In this document: one piece after another, positions 43,160 to 54,467 of the stretch
Layout: every line of letters begins with the position of its first letter
Position numbering within the stretch: the first letter of the stretch is position 1
From: Wyeomyia smithii
Taxonomy: Eukaryota > Arthropoda > Insecta > Diptera > Culicidae
Reading direction: 5' to 3'
DNA length: 64,000 nucleotides
Assembly (NCBI RefSeq): GCF_029784165.1
Contig: NC_073694.1
Coordinates: forward strand, 81,744,801 to 81,808,800
Translations under genes and position numbers: made by a program
Notes under the pieces: generated by a model
What the model saw: the letters and a program-made list of their open reading frames with translations, nothing else
Database searches by the model: none
What the model was told of the DNA's origin: nothing

Positions 43160-44164
43160 CACACTGGGCCAGGAATGGAATCTAGCGGAACGAAATTATT
43201 AGCGCTCTCAGGGTTTGACCAAAGTTTCTTGGAATAGTTAGGGCCGCATCTTGGATGTTTGAATTAGTTCGGAATTTATCCGCGAAGGTGGCGTTGCGAT
43301 GCCAACTTCTTTCGCTTACACGCTAGAGCTTTGCAATTTTCGACAAAGTTGAAGATCTCTAAATTCTATGAAACTTTACAGAATATACAAAATTTCTAAC
43401 TCTTCAAGTTTTAGAGATCTACGAGTTTTTATAAAATTTGTCTGAATTTCACATTTTATTGTGATAATTTTTTCACTGGAATTATTTTTTTACAAATTTT
43501 TCCTCGATAGAAATTGAATAATTACGTCGTTTTCACCCAAGTACAGAAGTTTTTGAAGTACTTAAGTGAAAATATTACACAACATTTGAAAAAAAAAAAC
43601 ATAATTTTGTATTGTAGGTTAGCAAGTATTAGCAAACCATGATTTTTTCTAAAAATTGGCCATCAAAAAATCTTTATTTTTTGAAGTTTTGAAATGTTTT
43701 TTTTTCGTGTTTTTGTGATATTTCAGTTTGAAAATAACCATAGGTTTCATGTAAAAATACAATGGCTATGTATTTATGGCATAGAATACACGGTCCAGTA
43801 CTCTGATACTCTATCTAACCTATTTGCAGTCTTCAGCAAAGTTTCTCAGTGTAATAAGAACTTCAACTTGACGTTGAGTTTAGTTCGCGATTTGGCCGCA
43901 GAGATGGCGCTTCGACACAAACTTTTTATTCTTACACGCTAGAGCTGTGCAGTTTTCGACAAAGTTTTTGATCAGAAAATTTTATGTAACTTCGTAGAAG
44001 AAACAAAATTTCTGTCTCTAATTTTTTTTTTGGAAAAAACGAGTTTTTGATGAATTTGTTTGAGTTTCACGTGTTTTGTTATAATTTTGTGATTCGAAAC
44101 ATTAAATTCAACAAACAATATGCAATTTTCTGAATTAGCTAGATTCCATTGCTGGCCCAGTGTG
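43160..44164. mobile_element. TIR element, 1005 bp, CACACTG ends, 5-bp duplication
   Basis: Terminal inverted repeats of about 26 bp start 'CACACTGGGCCAGGAATGGA' on the left; the right end is the complement with one mismatch. GATTG directly flanks both ends (43155-43159 and 44165-44169). CACACTG differs by one base from the Transib heptamer CACWATG, and 5 bp is the Transib duplication length, so a Transib-like non-autonomous element is possible. Internally 43290-43465 and 43900-44095 are diverged direct repeats ('tacacgctagagct', 'ttttcgacaaagtt'). No transposase. Confidence 0.7.
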
Positions 44165-44439
44165 GATTGGAATCCGTTATCATATCAAAAATGAGCATAT
44201 GCCGAAGAAAAACTCGCCTACTTGAAAATTACTATTTTTCGCCTCTCCAAAACAGCCAAAATATGAAAAATCGGTTGAAAAATAACCGTATTAAACATAA
44301 AAATGTGAGTTAAAGTAAAAAAGAGGGTTCGAACATAACATATAATTTTCGGGGTAGTGGAAAAACTTCAAGTAAACGCGCAAGTTACACTTGACTAAAG
44401 CTACAATCCACACTAAGTCATATCAAAAGCTCTCGCATT

Positions 44440-45010
44440 TTCTCATCATTTGTAGCACCGTGAAATAATTGTGCGATCGGAACCAAAAATTCTGGTTTTC
44501 TTAAAAAATATTTAACTTAACCAAATATCAACCGATTTCCACAAAACTACTTTCATTTGATTCTGAATTGAATATACTTTCAAAATTATAGTGTATTTGT
44601 GGTATGTTTCTTACAAAAATAGACGGCAAATTTAAAATTAAATTGAAAAATTGCGTGAAAAATTCTAAAAATTTAGATATAAACACAAATAACTTAACAT
44701 GTTTTATTGATATTAGAACAAACCTGTATATATTTCGAAAGCTCTATTTGTCTTCTTTCTAAAACTGCTTAAATATTGAGAATCGGTTAATAAATGACTG
44801 AGTTAAAAAATATTATATGCGCTGAGGTCCAAAAAACCGTATTTTGACCGTAACTTCAGATTTTGGGGGTGTTTGGAAAATTTCTAGTATGAGCAAATAT
44901 TACACTCAACAAGACCTACAACCTACACTGGGTCACTTCAGAAGTTCTTGCATTTTTTTTTTCATTTGTAGCACAGTGTTATTATTATTATTGTTATTAT
45001 TTAACATTTT
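44440..45010 (+). repeat. Repeat family C, copy 2
   Basis: Same order as 2500-2960: 'tttcattt gattctgaattg'-type start, 'aacttaacatgttt', 'aatcggttaataaatgactg', 'gaggtccaaaaaaccgtatt', 'caagacctacaacctac', then a T run and 'catttgtagcaca'. A short TTA microsatellite follows (44985-45000). Not coding. Confidence 0.75.
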
Positions 45011-45259
45011 ACCTATTTTTTTCAATCGCATTTTTTTAAGATTCGTTTGTATTAAATGGTATTTTATATATCCATAAGACACCTAGTTAAATAAATGTAA
45101 AATGAACTTCACCTTGGAGCTGACTTCCTTCGAGGGGGAAGTAAATACGGAGTACCCTGCCAGTCGAAGCCATCCTTGACCCTCTTATTCAGCCGTTGCC
45201 GCTGCGTCATTTCCTGCAGCTCTGAGACCAGTGGACGGGACTGCCACTCCCTGACATGT

Positions 45260-45580
45260 ATGTCCATAGAGATTTTAGAGATACAGCACCTTTTACAAAA
45301 AAAAAAAAAAAACAAACCTCAATTTTTAAAGGTTCAAACAGTTTTGTAATAAAATTCTGCACAACTTTGCAGAAGAAACTATTTGTCTATCAAGTCACGT
45401 TCAAAGGTAAGGTGTGGCGCCCTCTATATGGTGAAAATTGTAGCTGGTTGCATTGAAGCACATAAAGGACAACAGTAAACGAAACAACTTTTTAGAAGAT
45501 ACTGATAACATTGGACTTCAAAATTTCCTATCTTCGTCTGTTTCTAGATTTAGCCCCATTGTGGTGTCTGTTTGTTGGGC
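45260..45580 (+). repeat. Repeat family G, copy 1
   Basis: Shares with 46515-46775 the phrases 'acagttttgtaataaaat', 'gcagaagaaactatt', 'aagtcacgttc', 'ggtgtggcgc' and 'cataaaggac'. A run of about 16 A lies at 45299-45316. No coding region. Confidence 0.7.
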
Positions 45581-46514
45581 ATAGAAACGGAAAGGTAATG
45601 TACGCGCCGGCCTTTGTGTTATATATTCAAAACTACAAATAACGCAGTGTAGTTTTGTGTCTTTCTGTTAGAAGGGTACTCTCTCGGATGGCTTCATAGA
45701 AGGCTGGATTCGTTTGCGGCTTTTCGAGTTTCAGCTCAAATAAAAAAGCCTTTAAAAACACTTTTTTCCAGTTTTTATTCATGAATACCTAAGACAAGAC
45801 ACCTGGCTTCTTATTTTTCTTTTCGTAACGGTCGGCATCCCCGTCGAAATTTTTTTGAACGTTCCACACCGTTGATGCCAGAATGATTATTTTTAACAAC
45901 TTTTGCAGGTCAATGAAAATAAAACAAATTTAAAATGTAATATATATAGGCGAATAATACTCAATTTTTATTTATTATTTTATGTTCAATAAAGCATACT
46001 TCTACTATCAATTTTTTTCTTCCTAAGTTTCTTGGTACCCAATTTTTTTCTTCCTAAGTTTCTTGGACTTCAACCGAAATAGTAAAGAACGATTAATCAA
46101 TGCATTTTTAAAGTTATAACAGTGAAATACATTATTCGGTAATATCATGTACCTTGCATTCTTTTGCATCATTGTTTATGAACAATTATAACAGCTAAAT
46201 TATGACTCTCCAGCAACACTGCTTTACAGTGAAAAATAACCTCGTTGTATTTTCTACGTGACGATTGCGTTATCGGATTCAACCAATCAGCAGCCGGTTG
46301 AAATTGGTTGAATGTAACGGTGACCAGCTGTCACGTCTTGTCTTAGATGAATACTGTATATAATAACCAATGTATCACTAGAAATTCTTGATCTTGATTT
46401 ACCGCGTCACTCTCAATGTTATACAGTCATATTTTGGGCCTTAGAGTTGAACATATGAATGAAAAACTGCTTTTTAAAAACCTTTTTGGAAAACGTCATA
46501 TAGCTATGAAATCT
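45581..46514. other. Intronic stretch between family G copies
   Basis: A 26-bp direct duplication ('ttcctaagtttcttgg') occurs at about 46015-46066. Otherwise nothing recognised. Confidence 0.45.
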
Positions 46515-46775
46515 CAATTTCTAGAGGTTTAAGATATTCAGCAAACAGTTTTGTAATAAAATGTTACACAATTTTGCAGAAGAAACTATTCGCCTAGCAA
46601 GTCACGTTCGAAAGTTAGGTGTGGCGCTCTCTATAGCGCGGGGTAACTCATTCCATTAAAGCATATAAAGGACAGCAGTAAACGAAGCAACTTTCTAGAA
46701 GATATGGATAACATAGGACTTGAAAAAATGGTTTTGCCGTCCGTTTCTCGATTTGGACACACTGTGCGCCGGTTG
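46515..46775 (+). repeat. Repeat family G, copy 2
   Basis: Diverged direct copy of 45260-45580 in the same orientation about 1.2 kb downstream. The minus ORF 46648-46833 overlaps it and shows no domain. Confidence 0.7.
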
Positions 46776-46911
46776 CACCGACCTCCGCGATGTAGCCTTT
46801 TGAAGCTTCTTGTCGCTCAGGGCCGTCGGCCATCCAAGACCGGGCTTTCTTTTGATAGGGCCAAGATGCTATAGATTTCGCAACGGACGTATCCGGCGTC
46901 TACAAAGTGCT

Positions 46912-46949
46912 CGCGTCGAAAACGGATATCGTGATCCGTTTTCGACGCG
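46912..46949. repeat. Perfect 16-bp inverted repeat with 6-base loop
   Basis: 'CGCGTCGAAAACGGAT' (46912-46927) and its exact complement (46934-46949) surround 'atcgtg'. The stem is GC-rich and stands out in AT-rich surroundings. It might be a cruciform, a transposon end-to-end junction, or an RNA hairpin. Confidence 0.85.
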
Positions 46950-47699
46950 GGGAACCCAGCGCATACTTCTGAACGGAGTAGCTTCACTGTTTTCGCCATC
47001 ACAATTAGAGTTGAACTGATAGAGCTGTTAAACTTATTGCTAAATTAACAGATTACATCACATTACTCTAAACATAAAAAAAATACGAAAATTTATTATT
47101 TTTCAACCTTCCAGAGTAGGGCCCCCCTTAACAAACACACATACATCAGCAAACACAGAACACTCAAATCAGCAAACGAAACCCAATAGCAAACTGTAAT
47201 AGCTAATAGCTAATACCCATATGTATTTCCCCCACAGTTAATTCACACTTTTGCGCTTCATTTTGAATCGAATATAAGTCAGCGGTTGAAAGAGAAGTGA
47301 AGAAAGTTTGTGACAGAGTTAATTTGTTAAGTTTAAACTGGTGCGGGTTTGAATGTAAGATTATTGTTTCATGTGCTACAGTTGAATACAGTTGAATATC
47401 TTCATGTTATTTTATAGATTGACACCATAGTAATTAGTAAATAAGACAGGAATGCAGATGCCGAAGCTTGTATAACGAAAACGATTCATGTTCTGTAAGA
47501 GTTTTGTTATACCAAATTTCGTGTGATTTTGTAATTTTTATTAAATCTTGTATCCTAAATTCAGAATTTCCTGAAGAAGGTGCAATATACACCGAAACGT
47601 TGGTTGAAAGAGCGATATTGATTCGTTTTATTGCTGAAAGACTGCGAAGCCGAAAAACACCCCCTGATATGTATACATGATAAAATCCACCGCACACAA
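46950..47699. other. Intronic stretch without recognised gene
   Basis: Open frames here (70-87 codons, both strands at 47434-47697) overlap each other and show no motif. Confidence 0.4.
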
Positions 47700-48002
47700 C
47701 ACTGTATGCTCAAAAACTCCGAGCGTTCCTCGATTATTACTCATGTCCGTAAAAGGCTCCTTTTTCTGTATAGCGTTAGCCTCGTGCGAATATGCAAACT
47801 ACGGGACTTTAGTAGGCTGCATAGACGGTATAAGACTCCACTGACAACGTACCAAGATATACGAATTCCTCAACCGCCTTAATTTATTCCTCATCTTACC
47901 CCACCTCGTTGCTAACACCGTTAAAATTTCTACTCTCCCCGCCAATTACGATATGTTTTGTTTTGGCAGAGTTTGTGATAAACCCCACTAACCTAACCGC
48001 TT
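47700..48002 (-). pseudogene. RTE fragment (thumb region), degraded
   Basis: The minus strand reads 'FITNSAKTKHIVIGGES', matching 'INSAKTKYMVAGR' of the RTE copy at 54468-55405, and farther on diverged thumb sequence. Continues at 48629-48965 across an inserted element. Confidence 0.7.
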
Positions 48003-48628
48003 GAAAAAGCCAATCTCTTAGCAAGAATTGGTTCTTCAACTGCATTCGTCGGGCCGGAGCCATTCTGTGGGTTATCTTCATTTTGTTTAAAATCTGAGCT
48101 CAGATACTAGGAATCAATGATGATTGATGCCAACTGGAAGGCTTACTCCAAAGCAAGGCAATCTAAACTATTCATTACACCATGTAATAGAATCACACGG
48201 AACCTACTCAGTATGAATAAAGATGATCTGAGTACGTTAACTAGCCAACTGACTGGGCACTGTCCGAGTAAGTATCACCTGAAAAAAATTAGGTAAACTG
48301 ACAGATGACTCATTTTGTTTCAGTAATTCTGAAGTAGAAACCTCGGAACACTTACTGTGCCAATGCAGCGCATAATTCAGCAAAGACTGCGTATTCTTGG
48401 AAAAGATATCCTTACGCCTAACGAGATATGGTCTGCTGAACTAATGAAGGTAAGAAACTTCATCAGAAAAGTCATACCTTCTTGGGGTGAAATGCAAAGT
48501 CTGGGTGCGACTATCACTGATACACATAGTGATGGAACGAACTGACCGTGTATATAAAATAACGCGGAGTACACCACAATATATCTAACTAATGGTAGCA
48601 GTGGTTATAGGCTCCTATAGAAAAAAAA
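48003..48628 (+). mobile_element. 5'-truncated R1/LOA-type retrotransposon tail inserted in RTE
   Basis: Coding remnants at 48123-48490 are followed by a 3' UTR and a run of A ending at 48628. The 13-bp sequence 'aacctaaccgctt' occurs at 47990-48002 and 48629-48641, and RTE sequence continues on both sides, so this is a clean insertion with a target duplication. It is younger than the RTE copy it splits. Confidence 0.85.
48123..48490 (+). pseudogene. C-terminal region of R1/LOA-type ORF2
   Basis: The plus strand reads 'ITRNLLSMNKDDLSTLTSQL', 'TGHCPSKYHLKKIR' stop, then 'CFSNSEVETSEHLLCQC' and 'RLRILGKDILTPNEIWSAEL'. The 'LTGHC...C...E..EH(L/V)LC.C' pattern marks the C-terminal zinc-binding region of R1, LOA and related ORF2 proteins. 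In-frame stops make it a pseudogene. Confidence 0.8.
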
Positions 48629-48965
48629 AACCTAACCGCTTCTTTCTTAAAAGGCCTGAGAACCTCTCCCACATCACTTAATTTTTTTTCGCAGAGTAAA
48701 TGAGGAGCGTAAATTTCGAAAAGCAGCTTAGTATTCGCCGATAAAGGGCTCCCTTAGCAGCTTCAATCTGTAGAACAGGATACGGAAAAGCACTTTGTGA
48801 GCAGAATTGAGCAACGTAATGCCTAAATAATTACTACATTCGAGTCAATGGCCCTTTTTATACATAGGGCAAATGAGGCCTTCCAACTAGTTCTTCGGCA
48901 TTTCTTTGACTGCCCAAATCCTTGATAGAATCAGGTGAATCACAACGTGTAGCCACTAGTTCATC
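48629..48965 (-). pseudogene. RTE fragment (continuation)
   Basis: Minus-strand sequence corresponds to RTE reverse transcriptase: 'ctgttctacagattgaagct' and 'cgaatactaagctgcttttc' match 28100-28190 of the RTE at 26669-29815. Strongly degraded, no open frame. Confidence 0.65.
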
Positions 48966-50497
48966 GTTTTGGAGTGATTGATTGTTGAAACATTTTTCGC
49001 CAGATCAAAATGCTTGCTATAAATCCTTCATCCAGAACTATGCCGATAGTACCTGCAGTGCATGTAGCATTTCGACGTACAAATTACAGTTTCAATAGTG
49101 CAATGCTTCAACGAGTCTTCAACAGAGTTTCGTCCATGTTTGATATTCATTTGTTCATTGAAGCTCCCCGTTCTAAATTTATTGCTATGTTTAGACAATT
49201 GTTGTATTATTGAGCAATCCTCGCTGAAACCGTCCCACTGGTGACACAAGTCTTTAAAAAGCAATATAAAAATGAGACCGCCACTTTGGTTAGTTCATAT
49301 TGATGGACCCCTCGGGCACCAAGGGATCAAACATTTTTAGAAAAATTTTATTTTGAGCAGTTCTTGATCGTTTTATTGATCTATCTCTCTTGAATTTGTC
49401 ATTGAACCCCCTATAACTAGCACGTCGTTGTAAAGAAGAATGATCTTTCATTTGAAACAGAAAAAAAATTGGCCGCCGTCTTGGATCTCGCAACCATACT
49501 AACCAGCAACCAATATCAGCGAAAACATGTTTTCGAGGAAGTTTGTAATCACCAATTTTAAATTTGACACCACCATTGGAAAACTTAGAAAAAATGCATG
49601 AAGATAGGTTCATTTAAAAATTAGGTGAGCATCGAGATTACCGTCTATTTAAATTACTGTTCGAAAAAGAGTTTCAAACAGTTCAACGCATGACGCACGG
49701 TTAATATCAAATTCTGGAAAAAATCCAAATGACGTAAAACGTCGAGATCTGGTGTTGTCTCGATGATGATGATGATGATGATGGTCCCGCCTCTTACCCT
49801 TACAAAGATTTGAGGTAGACGATTTATCTATTAGATAATTAGCTATTACTTCAATTAAACCAGAAATCAAAAAACAACGGACTGGTTTTGTCAATACAGA
49901 TATAATATCCTCCATAATATTCCAATGCTTAAACGGCAGTATTACTGAATAAAAAAAAATTAAACACAAATTTCTAAGCCGTTCTACGACCAAGATTACC
50001 AAGTTCTAATTATTTTACTTCTTTCAATCAATTGGACATTATTCACATCTGAATTAAGCCAACACCCAATCTAGCCCACAGCTAAATTGCTACAGTCCCA
50101 ACAAGGCTATTCCCGCCGAACTCAGCAAGCAAAGCACAGGTAAACCGTGAACTTAACATGAGACTCATGAGGATGTCCCCACCTAGGGAAGTCTAGAAAA
50201 TTTCCAACCCGAAAAAGTCCTAGAACAGCTAGGAATTTCAACGTCCAAAGACAATCAAAAGTGTCATAATTTTCCCGAGTAATCCGACGTATGTCCAGAA
50301 CTACTTAAAAGTTTATTGTGTTACAAAAAACCCAATTTTCATAACATACATCAGCATAATACATCTGTATGTATGTAAATAAAAAAACCTTTATTTTTCA
50401 AAATGTCATATATTAAATTTTTCGGAAAAACTCGACTTTCTGGGACTTTTGAAATTTTCTCAAGAAGACGAAACTTTTGAGCCCTACCTCTAAATGG
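48966..50497. other. Intronic stretch with unassigned open frames
   Basis: The minus frames at 49028-49264 (78 codons), 49290-49613 (107) and 49649-50002 (117) show no family I recognise. A GAT/ATC microsatellite at 49762-49783 makes a His run in one of them. They could be remnants of an unknown mobile element, but I do not call them genes. Confidence 0.35.
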
Positions 50498-50745
50498 TCG
50501 GCGTGCGACTAGACCGAACCAAGCGCCAAAAACATTATTTCGAGTAATCGGCGACCGAAGTTTAACCACCCCGTATGTTTCCTGCAAGCTGCTGCAGAGA
50601 GTTTATGTTATAATACCATTATAAACTATTCAAATGATTTCGTTTTTTTTATGAAAGCTAGATTATCAATTTTAACATTCACTGGCGTTAAAAACTCAAT
50701 TTTCAAAAAAGTGGCGCTTGGTTCGATCTGGTCGCACGCCGACCA
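50498..50745. repeat. Inverted repeat, 33-bp arms, 182-bp spacer
   Basis: 'ggtcggcgtgcgactagacc' (50498 onward, 33 bp) is the reverse complement of 50713-50745 with about three mismatches. A small foldback structure; no duplication of a target or ORF was seen. Confidence 0.75.
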
Positions 50746-51629
50746 AATGATATTCGAAGGTAAATTTTTCCCATACCTTGTAAACAGACAGGCATCTTCC
50801 AGCAGGGAGATCCAGCTTGCTGATGACACAGAAGAAAAAAATAATGATTCTTTTATATGCTTGTATTCAATTTTTAATATGCGTATTTGTTATTTTTTGG
50901 TAATCTTGCGTTTCTCAACTAATTTTAAAAATGACACCGTATTAGTTTTTTTTTCTATATAATTCGTACCTATAATAACATCCCTAACCTACATAATAAT
51001 TGTTTTCTCCTGTGTGGACTTCTCACTGCGACAAGCGACATTTTGATCTATTATGATATTGCCCAGGTGTTTTCAGTACTCCGCACTTCATATTATTGGC
51101 AGTATCACTATTGAAGTAAGTGATACCCTTATCATTTATATCCGTGCTTGTGTGAGTTTTACGCTTCCATTTCAAGCTTACTGCTTTACTATACCGGCGA
51201 AATCTGTGTTCAAATAATTCAGGTACAGCAAGAAACTTCTCGGATCTAAATCAGAACCGCCTGCAGTAGAATGAGAATTTCCAATATTTATGTAACGTGA
51301 TTTGTGATGGATGTCATACGGTGAACCAGTGTTTTTTCAGTCAACCAATGCACACTGGGAAAAAATGGACCCAAATTCCCACTAAATAAACGCCGTTGTG
51401 CTGGCAACCTGACAAATGGCATTTCTGATGTAAAATTAGTCAACAAATCGATTGGTGATGGTACCATCCTGTGCAGGGCACGGGAAAAGGTCCAGTTTGC
51501 CATATATTTGCGTGTTTTTGGGTTGACTCTGTCGTAGCTAAGATTGCCGCTGATTTTTTTTTGTGCAAAAATGAACAAAATCGTCGCTCAGCTTACTGTT
51601 CAAAAGTGAAAATTTGTGTGTCAGAGTTT
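50746..51629. other. Intronic stretch
   Basis: No gene. 'cacactgggaaaaaatggac' at about 51350 shares only the first bases with the 43160 element end. Confidence 0.4.
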
Positions 51630-51845
51630 TCGGAGCCGTTGAAGGTTTGAGGCCTCTCCCTCAGCTGAAAGGGAGGGCTCCCATACAAATGAAACACAAA
51701 TTTTTATATAACTCGAGAACTTATCAAGCAAATGGAACCAAATTTGGCATGTGGGGTTTTTTGGAGCCAAAAAATATTTCTTTGGTGGTTTGACACCCCT
51801 CCCTCCTCTAGAATGGAGGAGTCCCTCACAAATGAAATTAGACTA
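51630..51845 (+). repeat. Array F fragment
   Basis: About one and a half units of the family at 22191-23000: 'ctcccatacaaatgaaacac', 'aatggaaccaaatttggca' and 'gacacccctccctcctctag'. Confidence 0.75.
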
Positions 51846-52909
51846 GAGCAACATAAATGGTTCTCTACAGTACCGAATTGTAACAGACAATACTGGTAAA
51901 ACGCGGTACAGAGAAAACTAGGTGAAAAGTAAACAACCTTTGCAAATATTTAAAGGTAAGTTTGGAGTTTGGACATGAGGAAAAAAAGTAGGAGGGTGGT
52001 ATCTAAGACACGACCGCATAGTTGATGTAGGACCGCAATAGTTTCATATTTCCTTTTGAGGCTATGTTTGATTTGAGCTCGTTTAACTTTTGGCACGGTT
52101 CGATGGTGTCAAAAACGAGCAATTATGTTTAAACATTTTTTAGTTTTCTTGATTATTTTACCTCCTCCAAAAAAAAAGTATTTTGGTTCTTTATGTAGCC
52201 GAAGCGGATGCCCGGAATCGGTAGAACGGTTCTTGAGATATGAATGGAACCTGTTCCGGTAATATAATGATCATGATCAAAGCAGTACTATGTCTCTAAT
52301 TACTCGAGGGTAATATCAAGTATGTAGGTCGTCAGCCTAAATTCTTCAAGTGACACCCTAAACGACTCAGAACTAAAACTAGTTCATTGGTGGCCATATC
52401 TACTGTTAAGGTCGTCTTTGGTCACATGAAAAGTGAACCGTTCATATTTGGCATGGTTCGATTTTGGCAACAATTATTAGTAGCAATTAAGCTTTCGAAC
52501 GATATAGTAGGAAAAAATCTTCCTACTATATTTATTTGTCTTGTGGAAAATGGCTTTATCATGTCATAAAAAAATTCCTGCAATTACAAGCTCGTGGAAA
52601 AAATAACGATACACAATTACAGTTTTTAGTCAAAAATGTATATTCACAAAAAATTTTAAATTGCCATAGAGTTCTATGAACATGTTAACATTCAATCCAG
52701 GTCAATTTGAACATTTTATCAGTAAACAGAATCAGAAAAAAAAATTATCAGTTTCAAAATACAAAAAACAACGAAGATGCCATATTTGAAATATTCAAAT
52801 TATATTCAAATATAGAAGGGCTAGAAGGATAAACAACATTAGCCTCAGCAATTCATGTTTGCATAGTGTTGTTCAATTACAAGTAAGGTTATGAAAAATA
52901 ATAGAGCAA
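51846..52909. other. Intronic stretch without recognised features
   Basis: AT-rich; nothing supported on either strand. Confidence 0.45.
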
Positions 52910-53110
52910 GATCGCACCAAATGACCTATGGTCGAATATCGACCATTTTTGATTTGAATGAAACTTTGCATACGTATTTGGCTAATCAAACTGAGCATTT
53001 TTCACAGATGGAGAGATTTTTTACACCCATGAGTTATATTCTAAAAGGGCGTATGCCTATTGGCATAGGTTTTATTCGAAGCATTGCAGCCCAGAAACCG
53101 TTACACAGTG
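52910..53110 (+). repeat. Repeat family H, copy 1
   Basis: Shares with 55670-55860 'acctatggtcgaatatcgacc'-type sequence, 'gaaa.tttgcatacgtattt', 'aaactgag.attttt' and 'gggcgtatgcctattggca'. The 93-codon frame over it is not supported as a gene because the second copy breaks it. Confidence 0.6.
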
Positions 53111-53815
53111 GTCCAATAAGGCAAAAAGTGGAACTTAATTCCATAGCGCCTTTTACCTTCAACCTAGCTTAAAAGTGTCTTTGGAACAATTGCTCATATG
53201 AATGACCCGCATAATAGCAAATTATCAAAAAGTATGAAAAGCTTACTATACTAAAAATAAAAAATTAACTTTTTTGTGTTGAGAGATAGAAGAATAGTTT
53301 GTTCAGCAAAGTTGTAGAAGAATAAAAAATATAAAACTTTGTTGAACAAATGAAAATCCTATCTTCTTTCGGTACAAAGTTATAAAATATATTACATGGA
53401 ACTTACTCAAAAGTTTTTTGTACTTAACTTTTGTTAGTTGCATTTTACACGAAAGTATTGTTCGGAAAAATTGTTAAGGCAAACAAAACACACATTTTTG
53501 CCAAAGATCATATATCTCCAGGAATTTTCCTTACAAAGTTATATCATATTTTAGCTTATTTTTTCGATAATTTCAATAACGTATAGGTTAAAAAGGGGCA
53601 AGTGGAATCATGATGTCAATAGTTTTCCTTGAAGTTTAGCTCGAGTGCTCAAAACTGTTATAAGTTCCATCTGTTCCAATCCACCTAATAGCTTATTTTT
53701 ATAGCTCTAACAGCTCTAATCTATCAGATTTACTATTCAAATAGTTAACCTGAAAAGTGCGGTCTGTCTAGTAACTTTGTATCATTTTTGTGTTGTAAAG
53801 AGGAAAACGGAAATT
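53111..53815. other. Intronic AT-rich stretch
   Basis: No features recognised. Confidence 0.45.
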
Positions 53816-53992
53816 GGACATTTTAGCTATCAAACCTTCATGCCAAACACTGTCGAATGCTTTTTCTATGTCTAGAAGAGCAGCTCCAGTGGAATAACCT
53901 TCAGATCTATTAGTACGAATCTTATCAGTTACTCTAAGTAACTGATGAGTAGTCGAATGCCCATGGCGAAATCCAAACTGCTCATTTACAAG
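53816..53992 (-). pseudogene. Jockey reverse transcriptase fragment
   Basis: About 175 bp nearly identical to 6595-6770: the minus strand encodes 'EQFGFRHGHSTTHQLLRVT'-type and 'GAALLDIEKAFDSVWHEGL'-type sequence. Isolated relic without the rest of the element. Confidence 0.8.
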
Positions 53993-54467
53993 ATATATTG
54001 ATTATTGTAATCCTTCATGTGGTTACATCAATATTACCGTTTGAAATCTTTCATTCCGACGCTACATCTTGGTTTTAGTTTCCGCAGATTGTATCTCGAT
54101 ATAGTGCGGTTAGACATAGTCCTACGTCAAAAAATTGTCGATAACACAAAAATTATTTAGAAACTGTGGTGGACTAGTTGCGTATTTTAATTATCTTTAT
54201 AACTAATGTAATTATGTATAAATAGCTTAAGTAGTTTTCTGGGATCATGTACGTCAGTCCAGCACAAAGCGCCAGTAATATCTTCGCAATTTTCTCTGTG
54301 TTCCTTTTTACCCCAAAACAAAAATGAAAAAAGAATATAAGCAAAATTCCCATCGGCAAAAAAGGAGGATTGGTGTCCAAGAGCACAAACGCATGCTTTG
54401 AAGTAGACTAAGGATTGTGATGATTATGTTTTTCTCTGAGTTCATGAATGTGCAACACTCCGTTTTT

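Noticed and set aside
49028..50002. Minus-strand frames of 78-117 codons as remnants of a transposase
   Set aside because: No catalytic or zinc-finger motif could be recognised; one contains a His run from a microsatellite.
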